From NCBI GenBank assembly GCA_958436475.1, contig CAUBKG010000004.1:1-50103 (forward strand): DNA of 50,103 bases, read 5' to 3'. Source of the DNA: an uncultured Clostridia bacterium. GTDB lineage: Bacteria > Bacillota > Clostridia > Oscillospirales > Acutalibacteraceae. The position numbers and the translations under genes are program-made. Positions within the stretch are counted from its first letter, which is position 1. The number at the start of each line of letters is the position of its first letter. Under the pieces are notes generated by a model. That model made no database searches. It saw only the letters and a program-made list of their open reading frames with translations, and was not told the origin of the DNA. Below, piece by piece: positions 1 to 7,320 of the stretch.

Positions 1-422
1 GCTCCCGGTATGAGATCCTGATGGAGGTATACAGCAAAAAGCTGCACATCGAGGCGCGCACGATGGCGGACATGGTCCGCCGGCAGATCCTCCCCGCCAT
101 TCTTTCCTATACGCACGAGCTCGCGGAAACGGCGCTTGCGAAGCGCACCCTTTCGCCCGATATCGACCGTTCGTTCGAAACCGCCGTGCTCGGGGAGCTT
201 TCGCAGTGCTCGGCGTCTCTTCTGGCGCATACGGCAGAGCTCGAAACACGTCTGGCGCAGGCAGCCGGGCTTTCCGATATTGCCGAACGTGCCAAATATT
301 ACGCCGGCTCCGTTCTGCCGCTGATGGATACCCTCCGCAGGACTGCCGACCGCGCCGAAACGCTGACGGGTGAAAAGCACTGGCCCTTCCCCACTTACAC
401 CGACCTTCTTTACCGGCTTTGA
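1..422 (+). CDS. glnN: Glutamine synthetase type III, C-terminal part (5' end outside window)
   Basis: The frame is open from base 3 and ends with TGA at 420-422, giving about 139 C-terminal residues. The text SRYEILMEVY near the start and the ending KHWPFPTYTDLLYRL are characteristic of the C-terminal helical region of type III (GlnN/GSIII) glutamine synthetases, which make glutamine from glutamate, ammonia and ATP as large cytosolic dodecamers. The catalytic barrel lies upstream of the window, so its residues cannot be checked. A strong bidirectional terminator follows 17 bases after the stop, so this is the last gene of its transcript. Confidence 0.85.
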   Translation, partial: SRYEILMEVYSKKLHIEARTMADMVRRQILPAILSYTHELAETALAKRTLSPDIDRSFETAVLGELSQCSASLLAHTAELETRLAQAAGLSDIAERAKYYAGSVLPLMDTLRRTADRAETLTGEKHWPFPTYTDLLYRL

Positions 423-435
423 GCCAAAGAACCGC

Positions 436-476
436 AAAAAAAGAGCCATGCCGCAGGGCATGGCTCTTTTTCTTTT
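436..476. terminator. Bidirectional terminator between glnN and ferritin
   Basis: A perfect 13-bp stem (440-452 with 457-469) closes a GCAG loop. An A-run precedes it and a T-run follows it, so it can stop transcripts from both convergent genes. Confidence 0.9.
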
Positions 477-486
477 CAAAATAAAA

Positions 487-999
487 TCACAGCACGAGGG
501 ACGGAGCCGTATACACGCGCGCGCCAAGCTCGCTGTCCAGCAGATAGAGGGCCTTCGGGTCGCTTCCGAACAGCTCCATTTTGGAAATCATGTCGTGGGC
601 GTTGGTTTCCTCCTCGCCCTGCTCCTTTACAAACCAGTCGAGGAACTGCATGGTGCGGAAATCCTTCGTTTCCTGCGCGGCTGCGTAAATGGTGTGGATC
701 AGGCTCGTGACATATTCCTCATGGGCAAGGCCGGCCCTGAGGGCATCCATCGGCTCTTTCAGCTCCTTGTCCGGCCGGGCGATGGCCTCCAGAGTCACTG
801 TTTCATTGTTGTTTTGCAGATACTGATAAAAAAGCATGGCATGGTCGCGTTCCTCCTGTGCCTGGACCTTATACCAGTTGGCAAAGCCGCCGAGTCCCTT
901 TGCCTCAAAAAAGTTTGAAAAATCGAGATACAGATAGGCCGAGTAAAATTCCTTGTTGATCTGGTCGTTTAAAAGCGCGGTTACCTTTTGGTCCAACAT
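487..999 (-). CDS. ftnA: Non-haem bacterial ferritin
   Basis: This 170-residue protein has the usual length of bacterial ferritins, which oxidise Fe2+ and store it inside a 24-subunit shell in the cytosol. All ferroxidase-centre residues of E. coli FtnA are present at the same numbers: E17, E50, H53, E94, Q127 and E130. The ATG at 997-999 is preceded by GGGAGG about 11 bases upstream. The gene is monocistronic, with a consensus promoter and an operator-like palindrome directly upstream. It converges on glnN. The assignment to the FtnA-like family is firm; Dps and bacterioferritin are excluded by the spacing of the ligands. Confidence 0.95.
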   Translation of the reverse strand: MLDQKVTALLNDQINKEFYSAYLYLDFSNFFEAKGLGGFANWYKVQAQEERDHAMLFYQYLQNNNETVTLEAIARPDKELKEPMDALRAGLAHEEYVTSLIHTIYAAAQETKDFRTMQFLDWFVKEQGEEETNAHDMISKMELFGSDPKALYLLDSELGARVYTAPSLVL

Positions 1000-1026
1000 A
1001 ACGTTACAAACCTCCCATTTTATTGA

Positions 1027-1046
1027 TAGCGGGTTAGCTACCGCTA
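1027..1046. promoter_or_regulatory. Operator-like inverted repeat at the ferritin transcription start
   Basis: TAGCGG (1027-1032) and CCGCTA (1041-1046) flank a TAGCTA core. The inner GGTTAGCTACC resembles half-sites of DtxR/IdeR-type iron regulators. The element lies just downstream of the ferritin -10 box, so a bound protein would overlap the start of transcription. The identity of the regulator is inference. Confidence 0.4.
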
Positions 1047-1052
1047 ATCATT

Positions 1053-1081
1053 AGTATAACGCCCGCCTCTGTGCCTGTCAA
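1053..1081 (-). promoter_or_regulatory. Ferritin promoter
   Basis: On the minus strand a perfect -35 TTGACA (1076-1081) is separated by 17 bp from a -10 TATACT (1053-1058). The leader to the ATG is about 50 bases. Confidence 0.85.
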
Positions 1082-1142
1082 CAAATGGCATAGACGATAT
1101 ATGAACTGTTTTTTCTTTTTTATACGATCTTTGTAAACATAC

Positions 1143-1171
1143 TTGCCAAACCCCACCGGGCGTTGTAAAGT
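1143..1171 (+). promoter_or_regulatory. Possible fucO promoter
   Basis: TTGCCA (1143-1148), 17 bp and TAAAGT (1166-1171) make a moderate sigma-A match upstream of the alcohol dehydrogenase gene. A shifted reading with TATAAG is also possible. Confidence 0.35.
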
Positions 1172-1273
1172 ATAAGCAGAACCTGCCGTGCGGGCTTCTG
1201 CAAAGGGGCGGGAAGCCGGGAGCACCGCTTCCGCCGCTCAGCGAGTAACAAAAAGAAAGGGGTAAATTTTCTT

Positions 1274-2431
1274 ATGGCAAACCGTTTTATTCTGAACGAA
1301 ACCAGCTATCACGGTGCCGGAGCCGTCCGTGAGATCGTCACCGAGGTAAAAGCCAGAGGCTTCCAAAAGGCCCTGATTGTAACCGACGCCGACCTGGTCC
1401 GGTTCCAGGCGGTCAAAAAAGTGACCGACCTGCTGGACGCGGGAAATCTCCCCTATGAGATTTTTGACAAGGTGAAGGCCAATCCGAGCGTGGCCGTGGT
1501 GCAGGCCGGGGTGGAGGCCTTCCGCCAGGCCGGAGCCGATTATATGATCGCCATCGGCGGCGGTTCCCCGCAGGATACCGCCAAGGGCATCGGCATTATC
1601 GTGAACAACCCCGAGTTTGCAGACGTGGTTTCCCTCGAGGGCGTAGCCCCCACGAAGCACCGGAGCGTGCCGGTCATTGCCGTGGCCACCACCGCCGGGA
1701 CCGCTGCGGAAACGACCATCAACTATGTGATCACCGATGAAGCAAAACGCCGCAAATTCGTGTGCGTGGACCCGCACGATATCCCGGTCGTGGCGATCGT
1801 GGACCCGGAGATGATGTCCAGCATGCCGAAGGGGCTCACCGCCTCCACGGGAATGGACGCTCTCACCCACGCGATCGAAGGCTACACGACGCTGGCCGCC
1901 TGGGAGCTCGCCGATACGCTCAACCTGAAGGCCATCGAGCTGATTGCCCGTTCCCTGCGCGGCGCGGTGGAAAACGACCCGAAGGGGCGCGAGGATATGG
2001 CGCTCGGCCAGTATGTGACCGGGATGGCCTTTTCGAACGTGGGCCTCGGCGTGGTGCACGGCATGGCGCATCCGCTGAGCGCATTTTACGATACGCCCCA
2101 TGGCGTGGCAAATGCCGTGCTGCTTCCCTATGTGATGGAATTCAATGCGGAATACACCGGTGAAAAATTCCGCGAGATCGCCCGGGCCATGGGCGTTTCC
2201 GGCGTGGATGAGATGTCACCTGCGGAATACCGCAAGGCGGCGGTCGATGCGGTGCGCCGGCTTTCCGAGGACGTGGGCATCCCGCAGACGCTTCGTGAAA
2301 TCGGCGTCCGGCAGGAAGACCTGGATGCGCTCGCAGACGCCGCCATGGCGGACGTTTGCACCGGAGGCAACCCGCGCCCCTGCACGAAGGAACTCGTGCT
2401 CGGCGTTTACCGCACCGCGTTCGGCGCGTAA
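1274..2431 (+). CDS. fucO: Iron-containing alcohol dehydrogenase, lactaldehyde reductase-like
   Basis: The 385-residue protein matches the size and text of E. coli FucO almost throughout, for example AIGGGSPQDT, TTAGTAAE, FVCVDPHDIP and VHGMAHPL. FucO reduces L-lactaldehyde to 1,2-propanediol with NADH in the cytosol, disposing of reducing power from fucose or rhamnose breakdown. The Fe2+ ligands are present as D195, H199, H262 and H276, and the nucleotide-binding GGGS loop lies near residue 95. A GAAAGGGG ribosome site precedes the ATG. No fucose or rhamnose genes are adjacent, so the true substrate could be another short aldehyde or diol. No separate terminator is visible before the next promoter. 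Confidence 0.88.
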   Translation: MANRFILNETSYHGAGAVREIVTEVKARGFQKALIVTDADLVRFQAVKKVTDLLDAGNLPYEIFDKVKANPSVAVVQAGVEAFRQAGADYMIAIGGGSPQDTAKGIGIIVNNPEFADVVSLEGVAPTKHRSVPVIAVATTAGTAAETTINYVITDEAKRRKFVCVDPHDIPVVAIVDPEMMSSMPKGLTASTGMDALTHAIEGYTTLAAWELADTLNLKAIELIARSLRGAVENDPKGREDMALGQYVTGMAFSNVGLGVVHGMAHPLSAFYDTPHGVANAVLLPYVMEFNAEYTGEKFREIARAMGVSGVDEMSPAEYRKAAVDAVRRLSEDVGIPQTLREIGVRQEDLDALADAAMADVCTGGNPRPCTKELVLGVYRTAFGA

Positions 2432-2447
2432 AAAGGCAAAATACTCC

Positions 2448-2476
2448 TTGACTTTTTTCCGAAGCAGGCATATAAT
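2448..2476 (+). promoter_or_regulatory. Promoter of the Mn2+ riboswitch/ATPase transcript
   Basis: TTGACT (2448-2453), a 17-bp spacer and a perfect TATAAT (2471-2476) begin only 17 bases after the fucO stop codon. Transcription should start near 2483. Confidence 0.9.
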
Positions 2477-2483
2477 ATGCTGC

Positions 2484-2640
2484 AATAACCCTTCAGGCGT
2501 CAAAAGGGAGTAGTTATAAGGCACACCGTCAACATCACGGCCGGTTCGTCCGTCCTGGCGGCGTGCGCCGGTAACGGTAACAAGACTTTTAGATGGCTGT
2601 CGGCAGAAATGCTGCGGCCGGTCTAAAAGTCTTTTTTTAT
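2484..2640 (+). promoter_or_regulatory. yybP-ykoY (manganese) riboswitch with intrinsic terminator
   Basis: The leader carries the conserved blocks of the yybP-ykoY aptamer in order: AAAAGGGAGTAG (2502-2513), a GTCAACA segment (2528-2534), the GCCGG/CCGGTAAC arm, and AAGACTTTT (2582-2590). The 3' strand of the first helix (CTTTT) is also the 5' part of a terminator stem (2582-2593 with 2622-2633) followed by seven T residues, so the two folds exclude each other. Known members of this class bind Mn2+ and switch expression on. The downstream gene is a P-type cation ATPase, which fits metal efflux. Confidence 0.92.
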
Positions 2641-2897
2641 AGATAGCCGCAGGCAATCTATAAAAATGCCCGCTGCACGGGCAACGGACGTAAACTCTCA
2701 GCGCGCGGCGTAAAAAAACGCCGTAGCGCCAAAAAAGCCGCCGCAGATCCGTTCTGCCGGAAGTATGTTCCCCCACCTCTCAGCTATTTTTGGGCCATGC
2801 GGGCCGAAAACGGCCCACGGCTCTGCTTTTTCCCGCCTTGCATGCGTTTCGCTGAAAAAAAGGGGAAGACTATATCACCGATAAAGGAGACTGCCAT
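2641..2897 (+). other. Long leader between the riboswitch terminator and the ATPase gene
   Basis: These 257 bases hold no convincing gene. Small stems are visible, for example GGGCCG-AAAA-CGGCCC at 2801-2816 and GGCGT/ACGCC near 2708-2725, none with a T-run. An AAAGGAGA ribosome site precedes the ATG at 2898. Confidence 0.5.
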
Positions 2898-5510
2898 ATG
2901 GAAAAAACATTTTTCAACCGCTCCCCCGAAGAGTCCCTTCGGGAGCTCGCCTCCTCCCCCGATGGGCTTTCCGCAGAAGAAGCCCGCTCGCGCGCGGAAG
3001 CATACGGCCAAAACATCCTCTCCGAAGGAAAAAAGAAGAGCATGGCCGTGGTGTTTCTCGAGCAGTTCAAAGATCTGCTCGTCATCATCCTGCTGGCCGC
3101 CGCGGTGATTTCCCTTCTCTCCGGGCAGGGAGAAAGCACGCTGGTCATTTTCGCCGTGATCCTGCTCAACGCCGTGCTCGGCACCGTGCAGTACTGGAAG
3201 GCGGAAAAGTCGCTCGAGAGCCTCAAGGCCATGTCTTCCCCCTCGGCCCGGGTGCTCCGAAAGGGCGAACGGCTGGAAATCCCCTCCGCGGAGGTGGTGC
3301 CCGGCGATATCGTGCTGCTCGAAGCGGGCGACCTCGTGGTGGCGGACGGGCGCATCCTCGAAAACTTCTCCCTCAAGGTGAACGAAAGCTCCCTTACGGG
3401 CGAATCGGAAAGCGTGGAAAAATCGCCCGAGACGATTCCTTCCGAATCGGTTGCGCTGGGCGACCGGAAAAACATGGTCTTTTCCGGCTCGCTCGTTACC
3501 TACGGGCGCGCGGGCGTGCTCGTGACCGCCACCGGTATGAACACCGAGCTCGGCCGCATCGCCTCCCTCATGAACCAAACGAAGCAGCGCAAAACGCCGC
3601 TCCAGCAGAGCCTCGACCAGTTCAGCCGCAAGCTTGCCATCGCCATTCTGCTCATCTGCGCGGTGGTCTTCGGCCTCTCGCTCTACCGCCAGATGCCGGT
3701 GCTGGACGCCCTCATGTTCGCCGTGGCCCTCGCAGTGGCGGCAATCCCCGAGGCGCTCAGCTCTATCGTGACCATCGTTCTGGCCCTCGGCACGCAGAAG
3801 ATGGCGAAGCAGAACGCCATCATCAAGGATTTGAAGGCGGTGGAAAGCCTCGGCTCCGTTTCGGTGATCTGTTCGGATAAAACCGGCACCCTCACGCAAA
3901 ACCGCATGTGCGTGCAGAAAATCTATGCGGACGGCGAGCTGCTGGACGGCGCGGAGCTGCGCCTCGAAAACGGTCCCCAGCGGATGCTTTTAAAGGCCGC
4001 CGTGCTCGCGAGCGACGCCACCGATGTGGACGGCGTGGTGATCGGCGACCCGACCGAGGTGGCGCTGGTACAGCTGGCGGACCTCTTCGGCGTGGAGGAG
4101 GTTTCCTATCGGAAGCAGCATCCGCGCCTCGGGGAGCTCGCCTTCGATTCCGACCGGAAGCTGATGAGCACCCTGCACGATATCGAGGGCGTTCCCACCC
4201 TGCTGACCAAGGGTGCAATCGACGTGATCCTCTCCCGCTCGGAACAGCTTCTCACGGAAAACGGGCCTGTGCCCCTCACGCCCGAGCGCCGGGAGGAGCT
4301 CATGCGCGTGAACGACGAGCTTTCCTCGCAGGGCCTGCGCGTGCTGGCCTTTGCCTTCCGCGAGCTGGATACCGTGCGCGAGCCCGCGCTGGAGGATGAA
4401 ACCGGGTTCACGGTGATCGGCCTCATTTCCATGATGGACCCGCCGCGGCCCGAATCGGTGGAGGCGGTGGCGGACGCCAAGCGCGGCGGCATCCGAACCA
4501 TCATGATTACGGGCGACCACAAGGTGACGGCCACCGCCATCGCCCGCCAGATCGGCATTTTTGAAGAGGGCGATCTGGCGCTCGAGGGCACCGAGCTCGA
4601 AGCGATGACCGACGATGAGCTCGACGAGGTTCTGCCCCGCGTTTCGGTTTACGCGCGCGTGTCTCCCGAGCATAAGATCCGCATCGTATCGGCCTGGCAG
4701 CGGCGGGGCAACATCGTCTCCATGACGGGAGACGGCGTAAACGACGCGCCCGCTCTCAAAAAGGCGGATATCGGCGTAGCCATGGGCATCACCGGCACGG
4801 AAGTGAGCAAGGACGCGGCCTCCATGATTTTGGCGGACGATAATTTTTCCACCATCGTCCGTGCGGTGGTAAACGGGCGCAACGTGTTCGGAGGCATCAA
4901 AAACTCCATCCGGTTCCTGCTTTCGGGCAACATGGCGGGCATTTTGTCTGTTCTGTATACCTCTCTCGCCGCCCTGCCCGTCCCCTTCGCGCCGGTGCAC
5001 CTGCTTTTCATCAATTTGATTACCGACAGCCTCCCCGCCATCGCCATCGGCATGGAGCCCGCGCGCAGGGACTTGCTCAACCAGCCTCCGCGCGACCCGA
5101 AGCGTCCCATCCTCGACCGCGGGCTGATAGGCTCCGTCTTCGCGCAGGGCCTGCTCATTGCCGCCGCCACCCTCGCGGCCTTTTACCTTGGCAGCCCGTT
5201 CCAGACCCCGGCGCAGGCGTCCACCATGGCCTTCGCCACCCTGACCCTTGCCCGCCTGTTCCACGGCTTCAACTGCCGCGGCCCGCATTCCATTTTCCGG
5301 CTGGGGCTCTTCACCAACCGCTTTTCACTCCTCGCCTTCGGGCTGGGTGTGCTGCTGCTCGCCGCTGTGCTCTTTATTCCGGGGCTTTCCTCCCTCTTCC
5401 TCGTTGCCCCGCTTTCCGCTTCCCAGGCCGGGCTGATTGCCCTGCTCGCCTTCCTGCCCACCCTGGTCATCCAGGCCGGCAAAATCATACGGGGCCGGCT
5501 CGGCCGGTAG
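2898..5510 (+). CDS. P-type cation-transporting ATPase (PIIA type), probable Mn2+/Ca2+ efflux pump
   Basis: The 870-residue protein has the full P-type ATPase layout: an N-terminal cation ATPase domain, membrane helices from about 53, the actuator motif TGES at 167-170, PEAL at 284-287 in helix M4, the phosphorylated aspartate D327 in DKTGTLT, the hinge TGDGVNDAP near 610, and NLITD (706-710) in M6. The M4 and M6 motifs are those of SERCA-like Ca2+ ATPases, which move divalent cations out of the cytosol. The Mn2+ riboswitch in its leader argues for manganese as the relevant cation, as for L. lactis YoaB; this is inference. It ends at a strong terminator and stands alone in its transcript. Confidence 0.93.
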   Translation: MEKTFFNRSPEESLRELASSPDGLSAEEARSRAEAYGQNILSEGKKKSMAVVFLEQFKDLLVIILLAAAVISLLSGQGESTLVIFAVILLNAVLGTVQYWKAEKSLESLKAMSSPSARVLRKGERLEIPSAEVVPGDIVLLEAGDLVVADGRILENFSLKVNESSLTGESESVEKSPETIPSESVALGDRKNMVFSGSLVTYGRAGVLVTATGMNTELGRIASLMNQTKQRKTPLQQSLDQFSRKLAIAILLICAVVFGLSLYRQMPVLDALMFAVALAVAAIPEALSSIVTIVLALGTQKMAKQNAIIKDLKAVESLGSVSVICSDKTGTLTQNRMCVQKIYADGELLDGAELRLENGPQRMLLKAAVLASDATDVDGVVIGDPTEVALVQLADLFGVEEVSYRKQHPRLGELAFDSDRKLMSTLHDIEGVPTLLTKGAIDVILSRSEQLLTENGPVPLTPERREELMRVNDELSSQGLRVLAFAFRELDTVREPALEDETGFTVIGLISMMDPPRPESVEAVADAKRGGIRTIMITGDHKVTATAIARQIGIFEEGDLALEGTELEAMTDDELDEVLPRVSVYARVSPEHKIRIVSAWQRRGNIVSMTGDGVNDAPALKKADIGVAMGITGTEVSKDAASMILADDNFSTIVRAVVNGRNVFGGIKNSIRFLLSGNMAGILSVLYTSLAALPVPFAPVHLLFINLITDSLPAIAIGMEPARRDLLNQPPRDPKRPILDRGLIGSVFAQGLLIAAATLAAFYLGSPFQTPAQASTMAFATLTLARLFHGFNCRGPHSIFRLGLFTNRFSLLAFGLGVLLLAAVLFIPGLSSLFLVAPLSASQAGLIALLAFLPTLVIQAGKIIRGRLGR

Positions 5511-5523
5511 CCCATAAAACGCG

Positions 5524-5577
5524 GAGCCGCGCCGGCGTGTATTTTCCACTCCGGCGCGGCTCTTTCTTTATTTTATT
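5524..5577. terminator. Terminator of the cation ATPase gene
   Basis: A 12-bp GC-rich stem (5524-5535 with 5551-5562) is followed by a T-rich stretch on the plus strand. The convergent rlmA gene ends inside the same interval. Confidence 0.85.
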
Positions 5578-6388
5578 CCGGCTTTTGAAGGATGCGGATG
5601 AGGAATTCCGTTTCCGTATGCAGCTCCGCGAGAGCCTGCATGCGCTTTACTCCCGCCTCCGGCGTCCGCCAGCAGTAGGGAGTCATCCAGAAGAGGCTTT
5701 GGATATCCTCCGGGCAGGCCAAATGAATGGTTCCGCACAGGCGGAGGTCTCTTAAAAACTTCAGCCGTTCGCTCTCGTAACCGGTTTCGTCGTTTTCATA
5801 GGGGCGGTCGTATAAAACCTCCTTGAGGCCGTATAAATGCCTGCGGCCCGGCAGCACGCCGAAGAGCAGGCCGCCAGGACTCAATACCCTCGCGATCTCC
5901 GCATCGCAGTAGGGGGCGAAGCTGTGCAGGGCAATATCCGCCCAGCCGTCTTCCACCGGGATATCGAACACGCTCGCGGCGAAATACTGCACCGGGTTTT
6001 CCTTTGAAGCCGCCATACGGGCGGCGTTTTTTGATATATCGAACGCGGCGAGGGTGAATTCCGCACCCGCTTCTTCCAGCGCGCGGCGCAGGGCGTTCGT
6101 GTAATACCCTTCCCCGCAGCAGCAGTCCAAAACGCGAAGGGGGCGGCGGCTTTCCTCCAGAACGAGGCGGCAGAGCGCCCCGGAAAGGTTCGCGTAGTAC
6201 CCCTTTTCCAAAAAAGAGCGGCGGGCACGGAGCATTTCCTTACTGTCCCCATGGTTGCCGGCACCGCGGTTCGGAAGGAGAAGGTTCACATATCCGTTGG
6301 CCGCGCGGTCGAAGCTATGGCGGTTTTCACACACGAAGCGGCCGGGTTTCCCCTCCAGAACCTTTCCGCAAACCGGGCACTTGAGCAT
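5573..6388 (-). CDS. rlmA: 23S rRNA (guanine-N1)-methyltransferase, RlmA family
   Basis: The 271-residue protein starts with a zinc finger (C4, C7, C20, H24 in CPVC...CENRH), followed by FDRAANGYVNLL, the typical RlmA N-terminal text. A class I SAM-binding fold follows, with VLDCCCGEGYYT as motif I near residue 86. RlmA enzymes methylate a guanine in a hairpin of 23S rRNA (G745 or G748), and some Gram-positive members affect sensitivity to macrolides. The ATG at 6388 follows an AAGGA ribosome site. The gene appears monocistronic and converges on the ATPase gene. Confidence 0.9.
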   Translation of the reverse strand: MLKCPVCGKVLEGKPGRFVCENRHSFDRAANGYVNLLLPNRGAGNHGDSKEMLRARRSFLEKGYYANLSGALCRLVLEESRRPLRVLDCCCGEGYYTNALRRALEEAGAEFTLAAFDISKNAARMAASKENPVQYFAASVFDIPVEDGWADIALHSFAPYCDAEIARVLSPGGLLFGVLPGRRHLYGLKEVLYDRPYENDETGYESERLKFLRDLRLCGTIHLACPEDIQSLFWMTPYCWRTPEAGVKRMQALAELHTETEFLIRILQKPE

Positions 6389-6474
6389 AAGTTTTATCCT
6401 TCCTTCCGGGCCTGCTGAACCGACCCTTGCCTATTTTAGCACATGTCCCGCCCGGGGGAAAGGCATATTAGGTC

Positions 6475-6508
6475 AAAAAGGCCGGCGGAAAAATCCGCCG
6501 GCCTTTTT
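6475..6508. terminator. Bidirectional terminator downstream of the small lipoprotein gene
   Basis: A perfect 15-bp stem (6475-6489 with 6494-6508) with an AAAA loop carries A5 on one side and T5 on the other. Confidence 0.9.
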
Positions 6509-6526
6509 GTGTGTAAAACCTTGCGT

Positions 6527-6661
6527 TTATTCCGCTGCCGCCGCGGTGGTAGGAGCCGCCGTAGTGGAGGTGCTGCCGCTCGTGGACGTATCCCCGCCGT
6601 TGCAGGCCGCAAATGCAAAAACAATCATAGCCCCGAGCAGTACACAAATTGCTTTCTTCAT
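6527..6661 (-). CDS. Small lipoprotein, 44 residues, Thr/Ser/Ala-rich tail
   Basis: This short frame has an ATG at 6659-6661, a GGGGGAA ribosome site upstream and a TAA at 6527. The protein begins MKKAICVLLGAMIVF, a lipoprotein signal peptide, and has a lipobox AFAAC with the lipid-modified cysteine at position 20. The mature part is only about 25 residues, mostly Thr, Ser, Gly and Ala, ending TTAAAAE. It lies 85 bases behind the GtrA gene on the same strand and just before a strong terminator, so it may be the last gene of the glycosylation transcript. No family was recognised; such tiny lipoproteins are usually of unknown function. Confidence 0.75.
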   Translation of the reverse strand: MKKAICVLLGAMIVFAFAACNGGDTSTSGSTSTTAAPTTAAAAE

Positions 6662-6746
6662 AAAAAATTCCCCCTGTCTGCTTTCACAGCATAATAAAAG
6701 ATTTGGCGTTTCACCACGGTGTATTATTATGCGGATGGGAATTCGT

Positions 6747-7211
6747 TTATGCCGCCTCTTCCGGATTCTTTTCCCGGAAAATCCACAGCCGCGTGCCGAG
6801 ATAGATAATCACGGCGGCGCAGGCGTCCACCAGCACCTTGGCGATAAATTCCCGGCCGATGGTGCCATACAGCATGAGCACCTTGTTGCACAGGATGAGG
6901 ACTCCTTCGCCCGCAAACAGCGCAAACAGGTTGAGGAAGATATATTCCAGCATCTTGCGGCTCAAAAACCGGGTCTGCGTGCCGAAGGTCCACTTCCGGT
7001 TGATGGCATAGCTGACGATGGCGCCGAGGGTAAAGCTGATGATCTGCGCAAAATATTTGAACCGGCTGCTTTCCTCAAATCCTCCGAACAGGCTGTTGAG
7101 GAGGAAATAAAAGCACCAGTCGGTGGCGATGACCGCAAAGCCCGATACCTGATACTTCAGAATCCGGACGATTTCCTCTTTGACTTTATTCCAGGTGCTC
7201 TTTTGCTCCAT
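6747..7211 (-). CDS. GtrA-family membrane protein
   Basis: The 154-residue protein has four predicted membrane helices (about 20-40, 50-68, 88-108, 120-142) and the GtrA family hallmark NRKWTFG near residue 72. GtrA proteins are thought to carry or flip polyprenyl-phosphate-linked sugars across the membrane for a membrane glycosyltransferase. The start ATG follows GGGAGG. It lies 109 bases downstream of a GT-C-type membrane protein on the same strand, matching the usual pairing. The third typical partner, a DPM/CsbB-like glycosyltransferase that charges the lipid, is not in this window. Confidence 0.88.
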   Translation of the reverse strand: MEQKSTWNKVKEEIVRILKYQVSGFAVIATDWCFYFLLNSLFGGFEESSRFKYFAQIISFTLGAIVSYAINRKWTFGTQTRFLSRKMLEYIFLNLFALFAGEGVLILCNKVLMLYGTIGREFIAKVLVDACAAVIIYLGTRLWIFREKNPEEAA

Positions 7212-7320
7212 AGCTGCCTCCCGTCTTGTTTTTCCGCTTGTTAGGTGATGATGCGCCTGCCGCCCCTTTCGGGCCCGACCGTATTTTTCGCATCAAAATC
7301 GCGGAAGAAAAAAGCCGCCC

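Noticed and set aside
3990..5288. 432-codon minus-strand frame opposite the P-type ATPase gene
   Set aside because: Antisense shadow; the ATPase on the plus strand has all catalytic motifs.
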